NCBI GenBank assembly: GCA_014529385.2
Contig: CM043957.1
Location: 68,566,503 to 68,630,502 of the forward strand
Direction of reading: 5' to 3'
Length of the DNA stretch: 64,000 nucleotides
DNA from: Adiantum capillus-veneris
Lineage: Eukaryota; Streptophyta; Polypodiopsida; Polypodiales; Pteridaceae
This document shows, piece after piece, positions 45,141-55,669 of this stretch (position 1 is the first letter of the stretch; every line of letters begins with the position of its first letter). The notes beneath the pieces were generated by a model. That model did no database searches. It was not told the origin of the DNA and was given only the letters and a program-made list of their open reading frames with translations. Position numbers and translations under genes: made by a program.

Positions 45141-45391
45141 GACAAATTAAAAGTTAGGGTTCGACGAGGAGTTTCAGTTTGTTTGCGACGAAGTCATTGA
45201 AGGTGATTTACCGCAATTGTCTTTAGATGCTCAACCTAACGGACAACCTTTCTACAACTTAAGGTAACCACAAAACATCCCCCCGTCCCTCTTTCCCTAA
45301 TGTATTCTACTCCACACACACCCACCCACATACAAACACTTGCACACACACGCACACACACACGTTTTAACATGCATAAATGTAGAAACAA

Positions 45392-45394
<3 letters not shown>

Positions 45395-45436
<42 letters not shown>
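45395..45436. repeat. (GA)n microsatellite
   Basis: About 42 bases of GA dinucleotides in otherwise mixed sequence. Confidence 0.95.
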
Positions 45437-45438
<2 letters not shown>

Positions 45439-45518
45439 CCTCATTCATTTGACGTAGGTTGTTTAGTGACGTAGATGCAATTTTCTTGCGCGTTGTTGTA
45501 ATATGTAAGCTTAGAAAT

Positions 45519-45520
<2 letters not shown>

Positions 45521-45557
<37 letters not shown>

Positions 45558-45733
45558 GGGAGAGGGGAAGATAGAGAGAAAGAGATAGAGAGATAAATAG
45601 AGAAAGAGAGAGTGAGAGAGATAGAGAAATAGAGAGAGGAAAGAGAGAGAGACATAGATAGATAGAGGGAGAGAGAAAGATAGAGAGGGAGAGATAGAGA
45701 GAGAGGGAAGTATAGAGGTCAGAGAGAGAGAGA

Positions 45734-45766
<33 letters not shown>

Positions 45767-45934
45767 AGATAGAGGGAGAGGGATAGAGAAACAGAGAGAG
45801 AAAGAGATAGAGAGGGGAAAGAGAGAGAGAAATAGATAGAGAAGGAAAAGAGAGAGAGACATAGATAGATAGAGGGGGAGATAAAGATAGAGGGAGAGAG
45901 ATATAGAAAGAGGGAAAGATAGAGGGAGAGAGGG

Positions 45935-45980
<46 letters not shown>

Positions 45981-45997
45981 GGAGAAATAGAGAAAGG

Positions 45998-46041
<44 letters not shown>

Positions 46042-46269
46042 AAGAGGGAGAGAGATAGAGAGAACTAGAGAGGGAGAGATAGAGGAAAAGAGAGAGAGAT
46101 AGAGATAGATAGAGAGACGGATAGAGAGAGAGATAAAGAGAAAAAGATAAGGAAAGAGAGAGATAGAGGGAGAGAGAGAGAGAGAGAGAGATAGAGAAAG
46201 AGGGGGAGGAGAGATTGAGAAAGTGATAGAGAGGAAAAGGGGAAGGGGGGGGGGGGGGGGGGGGGGGGG

Positions 46270-46310
<41 letters not shown>
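45521..46310. repeat. 790-bp degenerate purine tract
   Basis: The plus strand is nearly all G and A, with scattered T in GATA words. It includes pure (GA)n blocks at 45940-45972, 46002-46038 and 46272-46310 and G runs of about 30 bases at 45736-45765 and 46245-46273. Apparent long frames here (Ser/Leu on the minus strand) are repeat translations, not genes. Confidence 0.95.
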
Positions 46311-46312
<2 letters not shown>

Positions 46313-46410
46313 ATGGTTGTAGACGAAACAACCATTTTGTGGTGTGTGCAGTGCGGATATGCTTCTGCTTCTGTAGAGTGCTTTGAAAAAGACCTTCTTT
46401 ACATGAAGCC
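46311..46410 (+). pseudogene. B-box-like zinc-finger exon fragment, left copy
   Basis: The plus frame right after the (GA)n run encodes VMVVDETTILWCVQCGYASASVECFEKDLLYMKPM. C-X2-C-X8-C spacing with an acidic/aromatic tail recalls half of a B-box zinc finger. The mirrored copy at 46771-46655 keeps the later Cys and His as well. No start, stop or splice sites are convincing. Confidence 0.4.
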
Positions 46411-46457
46411 AATGAAATTCAAAAATTACTTTTTACTCTCTTCTCCTTACCTTCTCT

Positions 46458-46462
<5 letters not shown>

Positions 46463-46528
<66 letters not shown>
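46463..46528. repeat. (TC)n microsatellite
   Basis: About 66 bases of TC dinucleotides, between the two inverted zinc-finger-like fragments. Confidence 0.95.
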
Positions 46529-46533
<5 letters not shown>

Positions 46534-46582
46534 GTATCTATCTCTTTCTTCCCACGGATGCGACGTTAGGTTGGACGCGGCA

Positions 46583-46771
46583 TCAACGATACCTTACCTG
46601 AGAATGGAGGCACACATGCAATGTGCACAATAATCCTTCAAACAAGGAGCTGCTGTGAAGAGATGCTGCACAAGAAGCACAATAAAGAAGCTCTTCTTCA
46701 TAGCACTCTACAGAAGCAAGAGCACTCTCGCACTGCGCACAACACAAAACAATGGCTACATTTACAACCAT
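46583..46771 (-). pseudogene. B-box-like zinc-finger exon fragment, right copy
   Basis: The minus strand reads MVVNVAIVLCCAQCESALAS, then VECYEEELLYCASC and AASLHSSSLF. The order C-X2-C-X8-C...C-X2-C-X4-H fits a plant B-box finger, which binds two zinc ions and mediates protein contacts. The first 35 codons match the left copy at 46311-46410 in opposite orientation, so this is an inverted duplication about 275 bases apart. The family assignment is tentative. Confidence 0.45.
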
Positions 46772-46799
46772 AGCTCTTTATCTCTACTCAAAATGATGG

Positions 46800-47371
46800 C
46801 TACATTTACGTAATTGTATATATATTTGTGTGTACATATATATTTGTTTATGCATGTATGCAGGCACTAAGTACGGGAGCATAGCACCCAAAGGCTAGAC
46901 GTTTCCTCTTGGGTATAATCCTTTTCTTATCGTGCCGTTGTGGTTATTGATCCACTCATGCATGGATTACCGCAACTTACCTTTGGTTTTACCACGGTTG
47001 AAAGTGTGATGATATCTAAAGAGGTGTCACTTACCTTTGGCACTACTAGCCCCCTACTTAGGTCTGCTAGTATGTATATGTATCTATATGCTTGTGTGCA
47101 TATATACTTGTGTACATATGTATAGATGAGTGAGTAGGGGGAAAAGCTGAATCTCATATTTCTCTTTGTAATGTAGATGGCAGAGGAGAGACCACTTGGT
47201 GAGGAGCAGATATTTGACTCTTCTTTTGGTTGGTTCACATCCTAGGTGGGCTCCACCTGGGGTAGACATCGCCTCCAGTGGACCCGAGTCTTAAGGCGGT
47301 GAGAACAAGCAAAGAAATAAAGATTATTTCTTGCTAGTTAACCCTAAACGATCAGTGTCATAGGTTTATTT
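46800..47371. other. No supported gene
   Basis: AT-rich, with several TATATA and GTATGTAT words. A TTTTTGTTAATTGCAG at 47366-47384 looks like an intron end and leads into the exon-like region that follows. Confidence 0.35.
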
Positions 47372-48408
47372 TTGTTAATTGCAGGCATGACCATCCTACA
47401 CTTACTCTACTCAGTTTCCTCCACCGATCCTAGATCCAGACCTACATCGGGCTATCTCTTTACAGTCCAGTACCTCCGGATTGTTTGGCCGCTACACTTC
47501 GCAACAGCTTGCGACCTACAGTCTTTCTCCGCAGTCCACACCATGGGGAGTCAGGGAGGGACTCCTTACATCCACAGCCTCACACCGATGGCACCTCAGT
47601 CTACGGCCCCTTCTTATCATCCTACTCCCCTTCCATAGTAGGGTCCCACTCCCATGGCATCGCACGGCCCCACTCCCATGGCATCACAGGGTCCCACGTC
47701 ACTCTATTTCACTCCTGCTTTGTCAGAACATCGTCGATGCACTTCTTCTAGCGGCACGCGCGACGCTCGTCTCAAGGCAGCGAGCGTCGAGAGAGATGAA
47801 GCGGTGGGGGATCTTGTGGCTTCGGTTGTTTTGGTAGTGCGGAGGAACGGAGTCCCCTATTTCAGAGCGTGTCACCCTTGACGTAGAGGACGAGGATACT
47901 GACGCACCTGTGCCAGACACGCATGGACTCTACTACAAACTAAAATATGACAAGGAGGTGGACTTTTGTACAACACAGGGCAGGGGTGTTTCGACGCCAT
48001 CTTCAGATTCTTATGCATTCGACATATAAGAATTTTTTTGCAAAGTTTAGAGACCATCTGCCCCATCAATGCACGCTACATTGAGAATGCATTGCATGCT
48101 AGATTTCCAAATGTTCCCAATCAACGTTTTTCACAACAGTGGTTGGAGGGCTACATATAAAAAACATTTTTTAAAGACAAGAAGTCCAGTGTACTGCGCG
48201 CAGCAGCCAACCATGTTAGAGATCGAGAGAGGAGCTATCACAATGACAACATGGCAGAGGGGGAGTAGGAGTGGGAAATGCAAGAAAAGAGCGATCAGGC
48301 TGCAACAACGGGCTCATCCTACAGACAACAACGCGAAGATCGCGTTAGACAAACTCCCACGCACTATGGCTCGGGAGACAAAGCAGCCTGGAAGGACAAA
48401 TATGTAAG

Positions 48409-48584
48409 TGTCAGGACAAGGGTCCTACGGGGCAAGGCCCAACCTAGGGGGTCAGGGACATAGGCGAAGGGCCTGGACTGGACCAGTGCGGACTGGGGAT
48501 CCGCTTAGGGCAAGTGCTAGGAGCTAGCCTATATAAGGGGCGGTAGGGAGGAGGATCCTATGTTCAGTTACCCTAGGTCTTATA
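48409..48584 (+). repeat. 5' LTR of the 5.34-kb element
   Basis: TGTCAGGACAAGG at the start, TCTTATA at the end. TATA box TATATAAG at 48530-48537, so about 50 bases of R-U5 remain. Unusually, it ends in TA instead of CA. Confidence 0.93.
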
Positions 48585-48585
48585 T

Positions 48586-48597
48586 TGGTATCAGAGC
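48586..48597 (+). other. Primer-binding site (tRNA-iMet)
   Basis: TGGTATCAGAGC one base after the LTR, matching the initiator tRNA-Met 3' end. Confidence 0.93.
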
Positions 48598-48648
48598 TCA
48601 GGGGGAGGGAGGAGCTATGGAGGAGGAGGAAGCCTTGCACGGATGCAT

Positions 48649-48708
<60 letters not shown>

Positions 48709-51700
48709 TCGAAGTTTTCGACACCACCATGGCCGCAGGAATCGGCTCTGTGTAGAACAAAATCCGAGAAGCGCATGGCAGGCCAGGGGTGGTCACTTTT
48801 TAGAATGTGTATGATATCACGTGAGTTAATCGGAGAGGATTATTAAAAGACCAAAATGTATAAAAATGTATACATACAGAGGGGGGTGGGGGTTTTTTAA
48901 ATAGGCTCACAGTGTAAGTATAGTATGTATATTGGGGTATTATTAATTACCTCTTGAACGCACGTGATATAGGGGTCTTTTGATAAGTGACTGCCCCGGG
49001 ATGGCGGGAAGGGCCGCTTGCGGGAGGGGGAGAGGAAGATCGACCTGCATGGAATCATGCCAAAGGAGCACCAAAAGGGTGCGCCTCGGCAAGATGGACA
49101 ACTTTCGTCACAGTCCGGAGCCCTATAGGGGCGTGGTTGGAACAACGCGAGTGATTTTCGGGTACCAGCCCTGCATTTTTCGCCATCGCTGTAGCAGAAG
49201 GTGTTTTTTTTTCGTTTTTTGTTTTTTCCTTTCCCCTTTACACACCAATGGGCACCCCAACTGGGGCACCCTCCCCACACAAAGGGTTTGTCCCACAGTC
49301 AGAGTAAGGAAGCCTTCTCTTCGCCGTTATGCATGGACCATCCATGCCTTGGTACACCATCTGCATGCAGGATGTACTGCTTTTCAAACATTTATATGCT
49401 AGAATTTGCATTGCTATGGAAAAATCAAACTTCTATGGCAAGTTTATGGCACCGCGTCATAAAGTTGTACACGGCATCATGGAACAACCTTCACATCGCA
49501 AGCCATATTATCTTCAACACAAAGTGTTAGCCAACTTTCAAAAAAAAAACTCGGCAAATAGCATGTTCTAACAATGCTCCAAGGGATGTGCTAATGGTTT
49601 GACTGGACCAAGGTTCAACAAGAGCACAAGGATTCAGAATAATCCACAGGTTTGAGGTTTCATGTTTTTAAGGTTGTCTCATTTTATGTATGATGTCAAT
49701 TGCAAGGGATATTCCAGATATTTGCACAAGTATTCTTGTCCAATCAAGGTAGCCGTGAATGATGATGCACCGCAGGTTACTACCAATTGGTACTGTTATT
49801 CAATTACATTCAGGAAAGTACATGCAATGCCTGCAATGGGTATGGTACAAATGTTGGCATGGCCGACTAATTCTTTTTATTTTTAATATTTTCTTTGTTT
49901 ACGCTTTCTTTGTGCCCTTAAGGTAAATATTTATATGCCTTGGGTGCGGCATTTTGCTCGACAAAGCCACAGAGTGGTGGGAATTACTTTCAATATACCA
50001 CCAACAAGGCTCCACCAAGGCCAAGTTACCTAGCGAGTAAGGGCAAGACCGGGCATGGTCGCTGACTTGGGGGAAGCAAGGATTCCGGAAGGAGGGCTCC
50101 ATATCTACATATATGTCAAGGGCAATATTTACGTATATCCCAAAGACAACGTAATCAAGCCAAGCAGGTACAAACTACATATTTTGCAAGTTTTTATGCT
50201 TTTCAGTACATGGAGCCAATTCAACAAGGTCGATTATCAGTAAATGATCAACAACGTCGACTTTCTTTTGCTTTGTAAATTGGCAAGCATATCTCTACAC
50301 TATGAGCATAGAAGTATTTAACTGAAGCACGACTTTTATAATTGCTCAATTTCGTATTGAGACTTCGCACGTTTGGCATATGGTTGGACCATACAAAATC
50401 GCACGGATAGACTAAAAAAGGGATTGTTTACAACACCACTAAACAGAACCTAAACTTTCGACTTATTTCACAGGCGAAGAGCCATATTAAGTCATTTTTG
50501 TAAAGTCACGATCCCCTACATGGTAAGTGGGGCAAGCTGTGGCTTGTTTTTTCTCTTTCCTCTCTCGATGACATCATTATACAGGCAGATTCTTGCATGC
50601 TTATAGGATAAGCTACCAGTCAGGCATACGATGTCTCATAGCACACATTCTGGTCACACACACACACTAGAAATTTAAGGAAAGTTCCTCAGCCTAGCAT
50701 CCTCTTCTTTTCGTTCTTCATCTCTTTCTCTAAAGAACAAAATGAAAATTTTATATGAAGTTTTGTTACATGTTTCACTACTGAGTTCTCCTGAGCCAAG
50801 ATGCTCTAAAACTCTCGGCTAGAAATTGGGCAAGGTCCCATCCACATTAGTTTTCATCCGTTCGACGATTGAACACTAATTTCCATGATGGCTATGAACC
50901 ACACACGCTGGCTAAGAGCCATTGCTAAACCTAGGATAAGATCCACTTGTTGGTATTGCCTGGATGATTGTTCTCAAGATCAAACAGCGCTACCCAGTGG
51001 AGTACACATTGACGTTAATTGACAAGCAAGCGTCTTGTCATTACGGATGTTTACGTTGTCATTTTTGCACTACATGTTTTCAGTGCAACTCTCAAGTGCG
51101 TTTTTGATAATCTTAAACTCACACTGTCCGATCTCTACCACGGAGTATAGACGCAGAAATCAGTTGTGACAACATGGTTGTAAGGGATCGATAGTTCACT
51201 CATGTGGGTCTCCTGCTCTCTCTATAGCACTATGGAGTGTCTATGGACATACTGTGTTGAGGTAAGACCCGGCGGGTGATTACTACATAGGCATTAAGGA
51301 TCATAGTTTGATCTGCACAATTGATCTCTCCCAGTTAGACTTTCAAGGAAATACTTCCGCAATCTACCACGCGGTAGCGATCGAACACACTTGTCAAGTT
51401 GATTCCTATCATTTTGTACACGATTGATTATGTTGGTTACCGTTATGTGCAGTAGTTGAGAAGTTTCTACAAGGCGTCTTACCAAGGGGTTTGACTACGT
51501 AGATTCCAAATCCAAGGGCTTGGATTGCAAAGGCAACACCCAGGGTTCCTAGTGCAATGCTATTTGTTTTTTCAGGTAGGGGACGTGCTCCTCTCCACTT
51601 GAATACAGGTAAGTGAACATTACGTTCAAATCTCTAGGTACGCATCTATCGATTTGGTGTTCTTCCATTTTTAGTATGCTTTGCTCGGCTTTTCAAGACG

Positions 51701-53550
51701 TATAAGTAAGCTTGAATGTTACAGAGCCATGCCAAGGGCATGTCGGCACAAAGTATTTTGGGCCAAGTGTCCAATCTATCTTTCTGCCTTATACTGTTAT
51801 GAACCTACTTGTAGGGTTCAATTTTGCACATGTTGTCACATGGGATACAACATGGTCTCGGAACTCAAGGAGTTCGGTTTAGCCAGTGTGGAGCAAGGCT
51901 AATGAGGGTCCCTCTCACTCTCGTTGTAGAGTGTTTGCAGTTACTTCCACACACAAGTACATCTTGTACTTGAAGTATGTTCTGTTTTACACATCCTTAC
52001 ATGAGACATATTCCACAGGTGGAGAATATGAGTCTTTGCACTGACACTGGCGCCATTATTTCAATTATGTGTTATGACAAAGTCCCTAGGTGCTAGTCAC
52101 ATCTGTTTTCTAGACCAATTTCAGCACGACGTATCAGGAGCAATTTCGTGGCTAGAAATTATCGGATACTTAGAATGACTTGTTAAGGTACAAGTACTGC
52201 TAAACAACATTACATATGGTTGTTTATACATATAGCAAGGCTATAAGTTGTTAATGAAAAAGTTTCATTGTCTGTACCTAGAAGTGATCAATGTTTCACC
52301 TTCTATTGTGATTCAGACTTTTCAGCAAGGCTTGCAAAAGATTGCAACTAAAAGTATTTAGTTTCTTTTCAGAACTATTTACATTCCTTTTAATGTGTGC
52401 TAGGCGCATCACATTTGCCATAAGTATTGGCAAGGATCATTATGGATATACAGGTTCATGTTAGTTTTTGCTAAATGCGTGCACACTAGGTGTTATGGGC
52501 CCTAGTGTTTAGCAAAGGCTGATTTGGAACGGCATGCATATTCCTCAGGTTGTTGCTTATGAAACATTTTGCACTCTATGTGCACTATCTCTATGAGATT
52601 ACTTTTGGGTCTACTAATCACCAATAGAGGTCATGGCTCGGTTTGGGCGTTTGTGGATTTTTTCAAGTTAACCACGATGGTTATTTCAGACATTGTTGAT
52701 TCCTCACCAATGTTATACACTACTGTGATTCCCCGTTTACCAGTCATCTGGGACGACTGTCTGTAAACCGTGAGGAAAACACACCTCAATACTGTCAGTT
52801 ATCCAAGGGGATAGGCAGATTACAAAGAGTAATCTTGTGCTAAAGGATATGCTAAGAGCATACGTTAGCACAACGCATTTCTGAATAGATGATTTTCTCC
52901 CTATTCTAGAATTTGCTTAAGTACTATTTTCGACTTTGAACACCTCTTGTAGTGGGGTTGGAGATTGTGTTAATGCTTTCATACGTCAAGGACTTAACAT
53001 GTGTGCTGACAAAGTATGTTGGCAAGTAACCTTCATTAGGGATGAACATGTAGTTCTTTGTGTTCCAAAATATTCAGAATTCTAACACGAGGACACTCCC
53101 TATCTACGGACTTTTCAAGATACTCAGGCGAGTAGGAAATCTGGCTCACAACTGCATGGAAAGTTACGCCAAGGTTTCCTTGCATTATTCCAGTACCTTT
53201 AGAAGATCTGAAAACTGGTATGCCTTTGGACAACTCTTAGTTGTGGTTACTCCTTTACAGTACTCAAGCGAGTTATAAATGGAGTTGCCATTTAGACCCA
53301 AGTGACTCTTAGTTGTGGTTACTCCTTTACAGCACTCAAGTAAGTCATAAATGGAGTTACCATTTAGACCCAAGTGGTTGCAAACGGACAACAATGTTGA
53401 AAATCAAGATGTTGCTTTTGGTTTCATTGAACCTCCTCACTGCACCAATTATCGGTCATACAGACAACTGGCTCACTTATGGACGTCAATAAAGAAAACA
53501 TCAGTATTCTTAAGAAGATATTACTACTTGTGTTTTTGAGGACGAAAACT
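48598..53550 (+). other. Internal region of the 5.34-kb element, largely non-coding
   Basis: An ATG at 48616 opens a short Glu-rich frame that runs into a (TC)n microsatellite (48651-48704) and ends at 48814. Beyond it no frame exceeds about 140 codons. Possible relics are a Cys-rich piece near 51760-51850, a DTGA word near 52045 and an integrase-like piece near 52640-52700. I see nothing else to support genes. Confidence 0.5.
53233..53376 (+). repeat. Two-copy 72-bp tandem repeat
   Basis: ACTCTTAGTTGTGGTTACTC begins both copies (53233 and 53305), and each ends TTTAGACCCAAGTG. Three or four substitutions separate them. It lies near the 3' end of the 5.34-kb element. Confidence 0.9.
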
Positions 53551-53554
53551 CTTC

Positions 53555-53570
53555 CTTAAGGGGGGAGTAA
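53555..53570 (+). other. Polypurine tract of the 5.34-kb element
   Basis: AAGGGGGGAGTAA directly before the 3' LTR. The stretch just upstream (GAGGACGAAAACTCTT) matches the conserved tail seen in many plant chromovirus-type gypsy elements. Confidence 0.8.
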
Positions 53571-53746
53571 TGTCAGGACAAGGGTCCTACGAGGCAAGGC
53601 CCAACTTAGGGGGCCAGGGACCTAAGCCAAGGGCTTGGACTGGACCAGTGCGAACTGGGAATCCGCTTAGGGCAAGTGCTAGGAGCTAGCCTATATAAGG
53701 GGCGGTAGGGAGGTGGATCCTATGTTCAGCTACCCTAAGTCTTATA
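53571..53746 (+). repeat. 3' LTR of the 5.34-kb element
   Basis: Same length and ends as the 5' LTR. TATATAAG at 53692-53699. Confidence 0.93.
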
Positions 53747-54321
53747 GTAAGATTGATTAAATTACAACCTAATTCGGTGATTATTAAATTATAGTTGATG
53801 ATTTGTTATTGTTATTGCTAACTTAGAAAAATATCACTCTTACTCGACCAACCAGAGAGATGGTCAAGTATCGGGAGCGGCATACAGAATTTGATACTTG
53901 GCGATGATTATTCAAGAACAACCATATCTCTCGCGAGCAATTGGATGCAGTGGTTGGATCACTACAAGCGGTAAGTTTAAACAAATAATTTTGAATCAAT
54001 TGTTTTGAGCTGTTGATATTTGTTTATTTTGGTTTAGGTTTATGTAGAATGAAGGTGATCAAACGTACGTGCCTCTGCATGACGACGAGAACGAGGACGA
54101 TTAGATAGAAAAATATTTGTCCAAACTTTTATAAAGTTTCAATGTGGCACAGAGTATATACAACTATTTTCATTTTATTTGTAACTTTTTAAATAGTCGA
54201 TCTTCTGCACATTAAATTGTCAAGGTAAAGTAAATTCAATTTCAATTTTTCTTTTTTGTATACTCTTTCAAAAAACAATTGATGCTTCATTGTTTTATGC
54301 AGGTAAAAAATAAAGGTGCTC

Positions 54322-54452
54322 ATTTGAACCACCCAATTTTGGGTGGCTCAAATCATGAGAACCTTACTTTTTAATAGGCGTTTAGCAATAATTAGCGTGG
54401 TAATATGAGCGGTAATTGACGCGACAATAGCTGCGGTTATATTACCGCAGCT
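54322..54452. repeat. Hairpins and GCGGTAAT repeats, possible DNA-element end
   Basis: Arms 54322-54335 and 54341-54353 (ATTTGAACCACCC) pair with one mismatch. AGCTGCGGT at 54429-54437 pairs with ACCGCAGCT at 54444-54452. TACCGCG/CGCGGTA-like words are scattered to 54495 on both strands, like the subterminal repeats of CACTA elements. No TIR could be fixed. Confidence 0.6.
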
Positions 54453-54519
54453 CTTACCGCGATTATTGCTTTCAAACCACTACCGCGATTTTAGTTGCGT
54501 ACGTAATATTTTCTCTTTT

Positions 54520-55173
54520 TATTTTCCTTTGTTTTTCCGTGGCAATGCTAGCGGTTATAGACTACTCCTCTTATAGTATACTTTGTTGGCATTTTAGCAA
54601 ATGCATTGTAAGTGATGCTATAGTTGATGCTATTTCCACTGATAACAAACATATGCTAGATAGTTCTATAAAATTGCCAAGGTTACTGGTTAAATCTCAG
54701 CTTGGTCATTTTTGGTGGATTTGAGGATGACTAGCCATAGTTGCATGCTAGTTGTTATTGCAAAGCTATGTGCAAAGTGAGTTGAATTTAGTGGAAAAGA
54801 ATATGGCACAACTGTCTATTGATCGTTGTGCTAGCCATGTGAACCTACCCAAAACGATCATGCTCAATATGATGAGCTTTGACAAGTGGTATTGCGCTAA
54901 GACCAAAGATGTCCCTTTATAGGAATCAAGCCCTTGTCTCTAGCCTTGAATCAAGGAGGTATGACTGAAGCTTTTTGCAGGGATGAACATTGGGTTCAAG
55001 AACCTCACTCATGGAGTGAGGGTGGAAATTCAAGAGAGTGTGGGTGGTGCAAAAGGTTTGATCTCAGCAAAAAGAGGAAGGAAAAAACTTGGAGAAGCAT
55101 AGGAGTTAGAGAAAAGCTAATGATGGGTGCATGAGGAGCATGCAAAAAGGGTGGGGGTATCACTATCGAAGGA

Positions 55174-55215
<42 letters not shown>

Positions 55216-55595
55216 GAGGGGCGGCATACAGACAGAACGACAGACAGCATGGGCAACGAGGAAGCGTGATGATAATATGAGACACAAGCTCTGCTTATTA
55301 TTTTATACGCTTCTAGATATTTTAAAATGGCGCAACTTTTATATTCGAGTCGAGCACGCGTGCTCACACAAGCAAAGGTCGCGACTCGCCAACTTGTCGC
55401 AAGAGCAGCCTGACCTGTAACGAACGGAGTCATCAGCAGTCGCTGGCGCCTGCCCTGCAGCTCCTGCCCCCCATGACTATCACATTATAGCTTGCTTGGC
55501 TGCTGACGCCCTGCTCCTGTCATCCTCCTCCCCTTTCAACGTCAAGCCCGCCGTCTCTCACCCGACCGGCCCGGTTTTGGCACCTGGCTCATTCT

Positions 55596-55600
<5 letters not shown>
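54520..55600. other. No supported gene; one (GA)n run
   Basis: Short frames only. (GA)n at 55176-55211. The part after 55430 is GC-richer and pyrimidine-rich. Confidence 0.45.

Positions 55601-55665
<65 letters not shown>
55599..55665. repeat. Compound (TC)n(AC)n microsatellite
   Basis: TC dinucleotides 55599-55628 pass directly into AC dinucleotides 55629-55665. Confidence 0.95.
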
Positions 55666-55668
<3 letters not shown>

Positions 55669-55669
55669 C

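Larger units (their letters stand above)
48409..53746 (+). mobile_element. Short-LTR non-autonomous retroelement (5.34 kb)
   Basis: LTRs of 176 bp at both ends, a tRNA-iMet primer-binding site, a polypurine tract, and GTAAG directly outside both ends (48404-48408 and 53747-53751), a perfect five-base target duplication. By eye the LTRs differ at about 12 positions, mostly transitions. Inside there is no long open frame. Traces of protease-like (CTDTGAIIS near 52036-52062) and integrase-like (VWAFVDFFKLTT near 52640) sequence suggest a decayed gypsy origin. The very short LTRs with a large empty inside resemble TRIM/LARD-type elements mobilised by others. Confidence 0.93.
47385..54105 (+). pseudogene. 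Disrupted multi-exon gene, possibly CACTA second ORF
   Basis: Exon-like pieces: a Pro/Ser/His-rich stretch (47500-47880), a stretch about 47890-48170, then 48170-48408 ending GSGDKAAWKDKY at a GTAAG donor. The retroelement 48409-53746 sits exactly there. After it, an intron ends at CTTAG (about 53829) and an exon reads LTRPTREMVKYRERH, then FDTWR, stop, LFKNNHISREQLDAVVGS (53830-53970). A last acidic exon ends near 54105 (YVPLHDDENEDD). The tail pattern is reminiscent of proteins encoded beside tnp2 in plant CACTA elements (Transposase_24 type), but I cannot be sure. Several stops show that it is dead. Confidence 0.4.

Noticed and set aside
45511-46335. 274-codon minus-strand frame
   Set aside because: Pure translation of the purine tract (Ser-Leu repeats).
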